Shown: positions 51,179 through 60,434 of the stretch, in pieces
Layout: each line of letters opens with the position of its first letter
Numbering within the stretch: the first letter of the stretch is position 1
NCBI RefSeq assembly: GCF_028858725.1
Contig: NC_084768.1
Coordinates: 1,781,853-1,845,852, forward strand
DNA from: Colius striatus
Lineage: Eukaryota > Chordata > Aves > Coliiformes > Coliidae
DNA length: 64,000 nt
Reading direction: 5' to 3'
Notes under the pieces: generated by a model
The model's database searches: none
Seen by the model: the letters and a program-made list of their open reading frames with translations, nothing else
Told to the model about the DNA's origin: nothing
Translations under genes and position numbers: made by a program

Positions 51179-53203
51179 ATGGGAAAAATGCTAAGCAAAG
51201 AGGAAAATCCTATTGACACCCTCCAGCATATCCTTGCGGAAAAAGGATTCAATTATGAAAGAGAGCCTTTGCTAAGGCTTGTAAGATGGGGACAGGAAGT
51301 AGGTCTCTTTGCTTCCCCCCAAGAAGTATATGAAAAAGGACACTGGGAAAAGCTAGGAGACATGTTGAATAATGCTATTGGCTTGTGTAAATTGGTATCA
51401 TCCATTATACACCAGCTAGAAGCTGAGCGTGCTGCCGCTGCTGCCATGAAAGTAGAAGCTGCTGCACCATCTGCGTTCCTGGTGGATGCTAAAAGATTCT
51501 TTGGAGGTGGTGACTTTATAGTGCCATCGGCTCCACCTCTAGAAGAAAATACTCAGAGATTCTTCGGAGGGGATAATGTCGTAATACCCTCGGCTCCACC
51601 TCTGGAAGAGGAGAGCATGGATGTGAGCCCACCTCCCCCAGAACCCCCTAGAGCACCGTTCCGGGAGCCGAATACACACATTGCTTCTCCTCCCCTCCCA
51701 CCCACCCTTCACCATCCTGCCCCATCCCACCCTTCTGCTATACCTGAAAGAGTACCTAACAGAGAACGAAAGGTACGTTTTACAAATGATACTGTGGATA
51801 TGCCGTTGCCCCTGAGCTCATCAATCCCTGAGTGTATTCCTCTGCCATCATCACCCCCAACTTCTAGTGAAGATCAACAAAGACAATTATTAAAGGAAGA
51901 GTTAATACAACACGGAGAAGATATGAAACACACTTTGGCCCAGTTGGAGGAACTGATAGAAAAACCAAAAGCAACAGCTAATCAACTGTTGGAACGAATT
52001 AATGAATTAACCAAAACAAAGATTAAAGTTTCATCCCCACAGGTACTCAGAGATCCTCGGCCAGATGACTATGATCCGGCTAAGAAATGGAGAGGCCTCA
52101 TACGTGATGCAGTAATCGAAGGCGAATTTATTCCACAAGCCTTTCCAGTAATAACAGCACAAAGAAAACGACAATGGGCACCTTTAGATTGGAAACTGGT
52201 AAGAGAAGGCCAGAAAGCGGTAATGCAATATGGCTTGTCCAACCCATATGTTCAAACGTTACTGGATCATATTTTCGCCAGTGGGTTAATGACTCCATTT
52301 GACTGCCGGAAGCTTGCAGAAACTTTCCTGAAGCCCACTCAGGTATTATTATGGGAGTCTGAATGGGAAAAAAGAGTTGATCTGACAGTGGTGGAAAATA
52401 TGGACTTACAACAGGGAGATCCGCGGCAAGTCGTCACAGCAGACATGATGCTGGGTAAAGGACCATTTGCTGATCCTCAGGTACAAGCCCGGCTGCATGA
52501 AGCTATCTTGCAGCAAACACAGACACTGGCACGTCAAGCATTTAAGATTGTTCCTGATATGGGGGTGCCAGTTCCCTCATATACAACTATTATTCAAAAA
52601 CCTAATGAGCCTTTCATGACCTTCTTAGACCGTCTAAGAGCAGCTCTGGATCGTATACCAAACATGTCGGCTGAAGTCAAGGCGGAAATAGGATTACACT
52701 TAGCAGTTGCTAACGCTAATCATGACTGCAAAAAGATCCTGCAGGCTCTCCCGCGGACAGCAACTTTGGTCGACATGATAGAAGCCTGCTCTAGGGTAGG
52801 ATCGTCAGCACATTTAGCTGAGGCAATGGCAACAGCATTGAAACCTTTAGTTCAAGCCCACAAAGGAGATCGGAGGCCAAAGTGCTTTAACTGTGGAAAA
52901 ATAGGACACGTGAAAAATCAATGTCGGTCCAGACCATTGGTATGGACAAACAGCTCCGCCAGGCCATCTGGGTCCAACGGCAGATTTCATGGCAATTGTT
53001 ACAGATGTGGCAAGTTTGGCCATAGAGCCACTGAGTGCCGCTCTCGAGTGGCCAGACATACAATGCCTAAGGGAAACGGGTTGACGAGCGCAAAAAGGGC
53101 GAGCGCGATGACACAAAAACGCCCTTCAACACCAAGAGCTGCCTGGATGGCCTCAGATCAGCCACTGCAGGAAGCGCAGGAGTGGATGTGGAAACAGCAG
53201 TAG
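51179..53203 (+). CDS. gag: Gag polyprotein of the provirus (674 aa)
   Basis: Structural polyprotein for particle assembly. The start is the first ATG after the primer site (MGKMLSKEE; Gly2 could be myristoylated). The N-terminal part is matrix-like. Residues about 100-145 hold two tandem copies of an RFFGG...PSAPPLEE unit; PSAP is the TSG101-binding late motif. A proline-rich segment follows to about 220. Capsid occupies the middle, with the major homology region near residues 475-495 (KPNEPFMTFLDRLRAAL). Two CCHC zinc knuckles lie near 568 (CFNCGKIGHVKNQC) and 607 (CYRCGKFGHRATEC). The -1 slip site into pro lies inside the frame at 53071-53077. No breaks were seen. Confidence 0.93.
   Translation: MGKMLSKEENPIDTLQHILAEKGFNYEREPLLRLVRWGQEVGLFASPQEVYEKGHWEKLGDMLNNAIGLCKLVSSIIHQLEAERAAAAAMKVEAAAPSAFLVDAKRFFGGGDFIVPSAPPLEENTQRFFGGDNVVIPSAPPLEEESMDVSPPPPEPPRAPFREPNTHIASPPLPPTLHHPAPSHPSAIPERVPNRERKVRFTNDTVDMPLPLSSSIPECIPLPSSPPTSSEDQQRQLLKEELIQHGEDMKHTLAQLEELIEKPKATANQLLERINELTKTKIKVSSPQVLRDPRPDDYDPAKKWRGLIRDAVIEGEFIPQAFPVITAQRKRQWAPLDWKLVREGQKAVMQYGLSNPYVQTLLDHIFASGLMTPFDCRKLAETFLKPTQVLLWESEWEKRVDLTVVENMDLQQGDPRQVVTADMMLGKGPFADPQVQARLHEAILQQTQTLARQAFKIVPDMGVPVPSYTTIIQKPNEPFMTFLDRLRAALDRIPNMSAEVKAEIGLHLAVANANHDCKKILQALPRTATLVDMIEACSRVGSSAHLAEAMATALKPLVQAHKGDRRPKCFNCGKIGHVKNQCRSRPLVWTNSSARPSGSNGRFHGNCYRCGKFGHRATECRSRVARHTMPKGNGLTSAKRASAMTQKRPSTPRAAWMASDQPLQEAQEWMWKQQ
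53071..53077 (+). promoter_or_regulatory. Gag-pro -1 ribosomal slip site
   Basis: GGGAAAC read as G-GGA-AAC in the gag frame, the standard X-XXY-YYZ form used by betaretroviruses. The -1 frame is open from here into the dUTPase motif (ATAGSAGVDV). A downstream structure was not modelled. Confidence 0.85.
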
Positions 53204-53871
53204 ATGTAACCATCCACAACACAGAGGTAACAATTATCTCCTCTAACGTTAATGGACCCCTTGGCTATGGATTAAGCGCTTTGCTTTTAGGACGGTCATC
53301 GGCCTCTCGACAGGGTATTTTTGTGCTCCCCGATGTAATTGATGCAGACTATGAAGGAAATATTGGAATAATGGTTAAAGTTTGGCAGCCACCAGTTCAT
53401 ATACCTAAAGGAACTAAAATAGCGCAATTAGTTCCTTTCAGGGCTAAAGTTCCTTTCGCAGGAAGTCGTAAGCGTCGAGACGGTGGTTTTGGATCCACTG
53501 GAGTACCTGAGGTAAGACTGGCGGTGCCGCTTTCACAGGGAAAGCCCACTCAGACGGTTATATTCCAACATCCAAATGGTGAACACATGGTTGGATACAA
53601 CACATTACTGGATACGGGAGCAGATGTTACTATTGTGCCATTATCCTATTGGCCAAAAAGCTGGCCTTTAGAGAATTTAGACACCCCTGTTGTTGGAGTA
53701 GGAGGAATACAGATGACAAAAATTAGCACAGACCTGATTTCGGTATGTATACAGGGCGAAGAGAATAGATGTGTGCAAATTAGGCCCTATGTAATGAATA
53801 CTTCAGTTTGGCTTTTGGGTAGAGATGCCTTAAGCCAAATGGGCTTTCGTTTGTCAAATGAAAATTTTTAA
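53078..53871 (+). CDS. pro: Pro: dUTPase plus aspartic protease
   Basis: Translated by -1 frameshift from gag, so the true N-terminus precedes the first Met at 53182. The first half is a dUTPase-like domain (ATAGSAGVDV at the start, then GRSSASRQGIF and HIPKGTKIAQL). The second half is a retroviral aspartic protease with catalytic LLDTGADVTIV, flap-region glycines (VVGVGGIQM) and WLLGRDAL. It ends TAA at 53869-53871. Open throughout; dUTPase in this position is typical of betaretroviruses. Confidence 0.9.
53862..53868 (+). promoter_or_regulatory. Pro-pol -1 ribosomal slip site
   Basis: AAATTTT read as A-AAT-TTT in the pro frame, directly before the pro stop; the -1 frame continues into pol at 53868. 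Confidence 0.85.
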
Positions 53872-56510
53872 TGGCGGCCATTGATGGGCGACCAATCCTG
53901 AAGTTAACCTGGCTAACAGATAAACCAGTTTGGATTGATCAATGGCCGCTAAGCAAAGAAAAGCTCGCCCACATTCATGAATTAGTAAATGAACAACTAG
54001 AGAAGGGTCATATTAAGCCATCCACCAGTCCATGGAATACACCAATTTTTACTATCCCTAAAAAATCAGGGAAGTGGAGGCTGTTACATGATTTAAGAGC
54101 TGTTAATGCAGTGATGCAGGACATGGGTGCTTTACAGCCAGGATTACCCTCTCCTGCAATGCTTCCAAAAGAGTGGCCCCTGTTGGTGATTGACTTAAAG
54201 GACTGTTTTTTCACAATTCCCTTACATGAGGATGACAGTGAGAAGTTTGCCTTTACAGTACCATCGATTAACAAACAAGAGCCAGCAAAACGATATCAAT
54301 GGACTGTTTTACCTCAGGGAATGAAGAACTCACCAACTATTTGTCAAACTTATGTTGCCTGGGCGCTGGCACCTCTGCGCAAAAAATACCCTCGTGTCTT
54401 ATTTTACCATTATATGGATGATATCTTGATTGCAGGGAAAGGCCTGGACCAGCATCGCATTCTACAAGAAGTGAACCGACAGTTAAGCAACTCCGGGTTG
54501 GTGATCGCGCCAGAGAAGGTACAAATGCACGCCTCTTGGAAATATTTAGGTAATATTATCACTGATGCGCGCATTTATCCTCAGAAGGTGGCAATTAAAA
54601 CAGATATTGCTAACTTAACAGACGTTCAAAAGCTAATAGGTGATATCCAATGGGTACGGACCATATGTGGTATCACAAATGAGGATCTTGCGCCACTAAT
54701 GCCTTTGTTAAAGGGCTCAGTAGAGGCTGATAGTGCGCGAAGACTGTCTCGGCAGCAAATCCAAGCAATAGAAAAAATAGGAAGCAAGATAGTCAATAAT
54801 TACAGTCATCGATATGATCCTGACTTGTCAATTAACATTGCTGTGATAAGTCAAAACCAGCATGTAATGGCAATCTTGATGCAATGGGATTCAGTAGCGA
54901 AAGACCCATTGAGGATCTTGGAGTGGATATTTTTGCCATATAATTTACAAAAAACAATTACCACGAGGCTTGAGGCAATTGCAAAAATAATAGTTAAGGC
55001 CAGGAAACGTCTGCTGGAAATAGCAGGGATTGAGGCAGACGTCAATTTCGTTCCTCTCACAGATGAGTTCTTGAACTGGGCACTGCAACAATCTGATGAA
55101 TTACAGTGGGCCTTACTGTCATATCCAGGAACTATAAATAATCATTATCTGGCCCATAAATTGTTTTCTGTTAAATTTCAAATGGAAGACCGGCCGTTGA
55201 GATCAGCAGTACCCGTTAAAGGCCTGACTGTTTTTACCGACGCCAGTAAGATCCAAGCCAAAGCAGGAGTGGTTTGGTGGGAAAATGGAAAATGGCAAAA
55301 TCTAACTGTCCACTCCCCAGGCAGTTCAGTTCAACTGCTGGAACTGATGGCTGTAGTTAAAACTTTTGAGAAATGGTCAGACGTCCCATTAAACATCATC
55401 TCGGATTCCCTCTATGTGGTCGATGCTGTCACTCGATTAGAGAGAGCGCTGTTGAAAGAAATCTCTAATCAGAATTTGTATAACTTATTTCTGCGACTCT
55501 GGCATCAGATAAATGAACGGCAAACTGCTTATTATATTGGACATATTCGAAGCCATTCGGGCTTAAAAGATGGCCTATCAGTTGGCAATGAAATTGTTGA
55601 CAAGATAGTGGCAGCTCCTTTATTGATACCTATGGGGCCAATAATTGACAAATTTTCTCAAGCCCGAAGATCGCACGATTTTTTTCATCAAAGTGCGAAA
55701 ATGCTGGCGAAGCAGTTTGACCTGACCATATCGGACGCTCAGGGTATTGTTTCCACGTGCCCTGCATGCCAGAATCAGATCGGCCTAGGAGTAGGAGTCA
55801 ATCCCAGGGGTCTGGCACCATTAGGTATATGGCAATCAGATATCACTGTCTATGCTCCTTTTGGGCGATTTAAACGTATACATGTTACTATTGATACTTA
55901 TTCAGCCATGGTTTGGGCCACAGCCTTAACCAGTGACAGTTCTCGAGACGTCATAAGACATTGGAGGAGTTGCTTTGCTGTCCTTGGTGTTCCAAGAGAG
56001 ATAAAAACTGATAATGGCTCGGGATACATAGCCAGTAAAACACGTAAGTTTCTAAACTTATGGGGTGTTAAACATACTACTGGAATCCCAGGAAATTCCA
56101 CCGGTCAAGCCATTATTGAACGGACACATCAAACCTTAAAAGGCCTTCTAGAAAAACAAAAAACGGGGGAAGAGGGGGTGAGTCCTCAAGACAGACTAAT
56201 GAAAGCCCTTTATACAATGAATCATCTCAGAATTGTGGCAAACCGGAATGAACCACCGGCATTAACACACTTTGCCCAAATGAGTCGGGATTTGGATTTT
56301 ACTGACAAACCTAAAGTTTGGTATAAGAATCCCACTACTGGAGAGTGGCAAGGACCTGCAGATCTGTTAACGTGGGGAAGAGGCTATGCTTGTGTCATTA
56401 CAGATCAAGGTCCCCGATGGATTCCGGCAAAATGGATCAAGCCACATCAACAGAAAGGACTTAACTGTAAGACCAATGGAAAAAACAGTCTTGAGGAAAG
56501 AACCAAGTGA
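53868..56510 (+). CDS. pol: Pol: reverse transcriptase, RNase H, integrase
   Basis: About 880 codons entered by -1 frameshift; an ATG at 53871 is probably not the natural start. Reverse transcriptase has LPQGMKNSPTICQ and the active-site YMDD near residue 180. RNase H has its acidic residues near 456 (VFTDASK), ELMAV and ISDSLYVVDAV. Integrase has the zinc site (HDFFHQ near 600, CPACQ), the core IWQSDITV, KTDNGSGY and a catalytic Glu in STGQAIIERTH, and the C-terminal WGRGYACVI with a WIPAKWIKPH end. All catalytic residues I can check are present. Open throughout. Confidence 0.93.
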   Translation, partial: LMAAIDGRPILKLTWLTDKPVWIDQWPLSKEKLAHIHELVNEQLEKGHIKPSTSPWNTPIFTIPKKSGKWRLLHDLRAVNAVMQDMGALQPGLPSPAMLPKEWPLLVIDLKDCFFTIPLHEDDSEKFAFTVPSINKQEPAKRYQWTVLPQGMKNSPTICQTYVAWALAPLRKKYPRVLFYHYMDDILIAGKGLDQHRILQEVNRQLSNSGLVIAPEKVQMHASWKYLGNIITDARIYPQKVAIKTDIANLTDVQKLIGDIQWVRTICGITNEDLAPLMPLLKGSVEADSARRLSRQQIQAIEKIGSKIVNNYSHRYDPDLSINIAVISQNQHVMAILMQWDSVAKDPLRILEWIFLPYNLQKTITTRLEAIAKIIVKARKRLLEIAGIEADVNFVPLTDEFLNWALQQSDELQWALLSYPGTINNHYLAHKLFSVKFQMEDRPLRSAVPVKGLTVFTDASKIQAKAGVVWWENGKWQNLTVHSPGSSVQLLELMAVVKTFEKWSDVPLNIISDSLYVVDAVTRLERALLKEISNQNLYNLFLRLWHQINERQTAYYIGHIRSHSGLKDGLSVGNEIVDKIVAAPLLIPMGPIIDKFSQARRSHDFFHQSAKMLAKQFDLTISDAQGIVSTCPACQNQIGLGVGVNPRGLAPLGIWQSDITVYAPFGRFKRIHVTIDTYSAMVWATALTSDSSRDVIRHWRSCFAVLGVPREIKTDNGSGYIASKTRKFLNLWGVKHTTGIPGNSTGQAIIERTHQTLKGLLEKQKTGEEGVSPQDRLMKALYTMNHLRIVANRNEPPALTHFAQMSRDLDFTDKPKVWYKNPTTGEWQGPADLLTWGRGYACVITDQGPRWIPAKWIKPHQQKGLNCKTNGKNSLEERTK

Positions 56511-56963
56511 TCCACCCTCAATCCATCACTCTATTAAAATGTAAACCCTCGCAACTGTGGCACCACTTAGGCTGCTGTAAATTCCTTCAGCTATAAAAGA
56601 ATTAAAGAACTTAAGATGACCAACAGATGAAGAGATACTTCCATCTTATTGATAATGCTCACAGATCAGCATGCTAAAGGATCTGAAGAAAAGTCCAGAA
56701 CTACATCAGGAAAAAGAAATATCAGTGGAGCTACCAAGACCTCATCCCTTCCTGCCAGTGTGCGTCCCTCCTACCAACACATATCAGATTGTTTATTTTG
56801 ACTTTATGGATTTCTGTATTGTATTGTTCAGCAGTGTAGCTGTTATTGACCTTTTGTTGTAAACTCATGGCCATGGGTAAAAATATTTGTTTTCTTCATG
56901 TACCTTTAATTTTGAAATGTGTTGCTAAAGGCTGGCTGGTTCAAAAAAGAAAAAGGGGGGAAT
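56511..56963 (+). other. Env-less 3' region and polypurine tract
   Basis: No envelope protein is recognisable. A 63-codon frame at 56671-56862 has a hydrophobic end but no known features. AAAAAAGAAAAAGGGGGGAA just before 56964 is the polypurine tract for plus-strand priming. Confidence 0.8.
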
Positions 56964-57244
56964 TGTAGGCACAGACATAGCTTGGACCAGCCAGCTTGAA
57001 TAAAGATGGTAGGGATAAGTTAATGCAGCTGGCATGCTACTTCAGAAACAGGTGCTGCAAGTTAATCAATTGGGCCCTGGGTGATCTCATGGGCAGAAGC
57101 AGCATATAAGGAGGCAGCTAGCAAAGGAAGGGTGGCTTCGAGTCAGCTCTGGTGGTTGTACTACGTTGCCCTTGTACGTCTCTGCACGTGCATTACTTAG
57201 ACCCTCTACGTCTTTGAGTGATTATTGCCTTCACAACAACAATA
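56964..57244 (+). repeat. 3' LTR of the provirus
   Basis: Aligns over its length with 50790-51070. Differences seen: GACG/GACA near the start, CCCC/CCCT in GTTGCCCCTG, CGCG/CGTG in TGCACGCGC, and a changed last few bases (CAACAATACA), which leaves its right edge uncertain by a few bases. Confidence 0.92.
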
Positions 57245-57247
57245 CAC

Positions 57248-57450
57248 TGCCATAAGGCTTTCTCCCTTGGCCACTTCTCAGGGCCTTTGGCACAACAGCT
57301 AAGTGAGTACTGGCACCTTTAAACGCTTTTAACTCTTTGTCTGCAATTCTCTCATCATTCAACATCCACATTATGCTTGCATAAAACAGCAAGTGAGGAT
57401 AGGAATTTGAGGTCTATGAATGAGAAATCTCTCAAGTCTGGTACCAAAGG
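57248..57450. repeat. Diverged segment shared with 5036-5275
   Basis: Partner of the segment at 5036-5275, same orientation. It starts essentially at the 3' LTR edge. Confidence 0.5.
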
Positions 57451-58935
57451 GACACCCCAGAGACAGCAACGAGGTCTAGAAAGCGGATGCTCACGGGGGC
57501 AGGGACGGGGTTTCTGACAGGCTGCTCAGACAAACTCCCCTTCCCATTTTACACAAATGATGGGTGATCAAAAAAACGGACGGCGTGCTGCAGGGGAGGG
57601 GCAAGACCAAACTGTTCCATCCACACAAGGCTTCTAAATACAGCTCTTTGAGCCAAACAATGTCTGCATTCGTGTTTACCTCACGCCACCGATGGGCTAC
57701 GGTTCACTTCCAGCACGGGTTTGTAACATCATTTCCTGCTGCCCCAGAAGAGTCAGTTGCGTATTTCATTTATTACAGCAGCAATTACTCAGCGGTGTCC
57801 AAGGTGCTGTTGTATTTCCATAGTTTAGGAGAAGTGCATCTGAATTGTTTCTCTCAAAAGCAAATTAGCAGACCATGCCAAAGAAGAGGAAACGACCCCA
57901 TTGAGAGACAAGCAATGAGCAGGTCAGTGCTCAGCGCTCTGGCCGGGACCCGGCCTGGGCCTTTGGGGGCACCCTGTGAACGGCACATGCAACACCAAAT
58001 ATCTCAGAGCACTGAGACACCTCCCTGCACAGACATTGGCAGGTAGCAGTCTACAGCTGCCAAACTAAAAGAACTTTTGAAGTTGGAATTGAATCGGTGT
58101 TAGATTTTGTCTTCTGAAAGAGAGGAACGTGAATACTGGCGAAAGCAGCACATGTCGGGGAGGGGAGCTGCTGGGAGGAACAGGGTGGACACAGGAAGCA
58201 AACCACGGGAACCCTGTCATGGCTTGGGCTTCTTAACTCCTCGAGAGCTCTAGAGCTCGGTTGCTGAGACTCTCCCCAGTGGCAGGGCCCAAGGCCAGTG
58301 CCTGGGTCAGCACCTGCCCTGTAACTGCGTGGGGCTGTTCCCACAGGGCCGGCGCATGGTGCGGGAGGACTGGGCAGCCTGACCCCGCTGCAACTTCCCT
58401 GCCCTCTGCTCTGAGTTCAAGAAGTAAGTTATCTTTTTTCTCTAGCGCAGGACTGCAGGGGTTGTTCATCTTTTAGCAGCAAACTGTTGCATTTGGTACT
58501 AATGAAGTGGAACAGAGGTGGGGGGTGGACGAGGAATCCCCTAGAACTGGTACCTTCATCTACCATCCTCACAGAACACAGCTTCCCAGGGGACCCAAAG
58601 CTGTGCTGCTGCCCTCAGGCACCACCACAGGCCTCCAGGAGCAGGAGTGGAAAGGGATGGGGTTTGCCCAAGGCCTCCATGTCCTCTGGGGAGAGGGAAC
58701 ACAGGCGCAGCAGCAAGCACCAGCGCACAGGCAGCGCAGTGCAGGGCACAGGCTGAGGCAGCACTCGGCTCCCAGCCCCTGTTGCCTTCCGGAGGAGGAG
58801 GGGAGTGGAGGGCTCTGCTCAGATATTGGCACCTGCAAAGCTGCAGAAACATCACATTCCAACCTGGGCTCTGCTGTGGACGTTTCAATGGCCAAATTTT
58901 CTTCATGCCCCTGCAGCAGCCTTTCTGGTGCCATG
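57451..58935. other. No gene recognised
   Basis: Mixed sequence with scattered short open frames and no recognisable exon. The similarity to window base 1-122 begins only at 58936. Confidence 0.4.
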
Positions 58936-60430
58936 TTGGTTCTCTGAGAACAGGCAGTAGCATGAGGCACAGGATCTGTTTCCAGCCATGCAGTGGTCGC
59001 TTCCACCACGGTGAGCACTTAGTGCTCGCCTCAGCGTGTGGGAGCGTGCTAGAGTCCATCTGCCAGGCCTCTCTGCACTGGTATTTGAGCCATTGTCCTT
59101 CAGAGCACAGAGACTTCAACCGCTTGGCTTGTTTGAGGGCAGCATGTCTCACATCCATGGACAACCTGTGCAACAGCCCATCTAGAGTTGCATCTCTTCC
59201 TTGGTGGCCTGAGGCATCGTGGGCCCCCCGAGCTACAAACATTCACATTTCCATTGCCAGTCCCAACACACCTGGGCCACTGCCATCCTGGCTCCTGTTT
59301 GTGCTGATGTTCTTCAGGGGCCTGGTTCCTGGGTACGTGGCATCTCGGTGGCACGCCATCACAGCCAGCTTCTCCAGGTGGGCAGCGATGCCTGGCCTCA
59401 ATGAGGCAGCCCAGATGGGGTGGCCCTGGCATTGCCAGTTGTTCTGTCTCCATTGTTGCAGCCACCCCACAGAGCATTTGCCACCAGCCACGAGTCACTA
59501 CAAAGTACTGGCCATTTTTCTCATTGGGGGATGTCTAAAGCCAGCTGGGAGGCTCCCACCTCTGTCAACTGACTCCAATGCCCCTCTCCTTCTGCAGCTT
59601 GTGCCACGTGTCACAGGGGACGCCCCACAGCCACCTTCCAGCTCCGATGCTGTCCCACAGCACAACAGGAGCCATCGGTGAGCAACACACTTTGCTTCTC
59701 ATCTGCTGAGAGCTTAGTACATGGTGGGGCCTCTTCAGCATCTGCCAGCTCCTTCTCAGGCAGTAGTCCAGAGCTCTTGCCCTCTGGCCAGTTGGTGATC
59801 ACGTGCAGGATGCTGGGGTGACTGCGGTTTCCTACAGGAGCTCACTGAGTGCTCAACACAACCCCCTCACTCCATGTGGCGTCAGTCGCCTGATGTGTGG
59901 AGGAGACCCTCCCTTTGGACACCCAGCCCAGCACTGGCAGTTGGGTGCTGAGAACAGTCCTGCTTCCATGCCAGTTCCTTCTGAGGCAGCTCAAACTCCT
60001 TCATCTGCTGCCAGTCTCCCCTTCTTGGTGGGAGTGCACCGGGCCTCAGATCCTCTGCATCCCTGACTCAAGAACCCCAGGGCTCAGCCTCCAGCCTCCC
60101 CACGTGCTTCTAGCCAGAGGCTCCAGGTAGGGCCATTCTCTCCAGCTGCAGTGCAGAGCACGTCTGTCACATCTGGTCCTGTTCAGACTGGCCCAAGGGA
60201 CACCACCTGAGCAGCCTCTCGTTTAATTTGTTGAAAGCCTTGTCGTTGTTCAGAGCCCCATTGGACATCATTTTTCTTCCAGGTGACTCGATAGAGAGGA
60301 TTTACAGCAGTTGGGAATGTGCAGCCTCCAAAAGCCCACAATGCCTAAGAAAGCTTGGGTTTCTTTGTCACCAATTGGTGGAGACGTGGCTGCATTTTTG
60401 CTGGTGTGAGATGTGCTGACCACCATCCTC
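58936..60430 (-). mobile_element. ERVL-like pol remains (RT thumb, RNase H, integrase)
   Basis: On the minus strand, 5' to 3': an RT connection near 60400-60200 (DKETQAFLGIVGFWRLHIPN), RNase H near 59700 (LLTDGSCCAVGQHRSWK) and 59490 (GWLQQWRQNNWQ), the region near 59400 (ACHRDATYPGTRPL), integrase zinc site near 59240-59120 (ARGAHDASGHQGRD, CETC) and core (WQMD; VVEATTAWLET). Several frame changes and stops. The last 130 bp match window bases 1-122 inverted. It abuts the last FBF1-like exon. Confidence 0.75.
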
Positions 60431-60434
60431 GTGA

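Larger units (their letters stand above)
50790..57244 (+). mobile_element. Young env-less betaretrovirus-like provirus (ERVK/IAP type)
   Basis: A complete provirus of about 6.45 kb: LTR, primer site, gag, pro, pol, polypurine tract, LTR. Gag, pro and pol are all open, joined by two standard -1 slip sites. Between the pol stop (56510) and the 3' LTR only about 450 bp remain and no env is recognisable, as in intracellular betaretrovirus-like elements. The two LTRs differ at about three internal positions in 281 bp, all C-to-T or G-to-A, so insertion was recent. No target duplication is visible: the left flank ends ATGATGTTTGG and the right flank begins near TACACTGCC. Confidence 0.93.

Noticed and set aside
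56671-56862. Small frame between pol and the 3' LTR as an env remnant
   Set aside because: One hydrophobic stretch only, with no cleavage site, CX6CC motif or glycosylation pattern.
58556-59242. Minus-strand frame of 228 codons first taken for a HEAT-repeat (maestro-like) gene
   Set aside because: Neighbouring frames show RNase H and integrase motifs, and its end matches the integrase scrap at base 1, so it is ERV pol.
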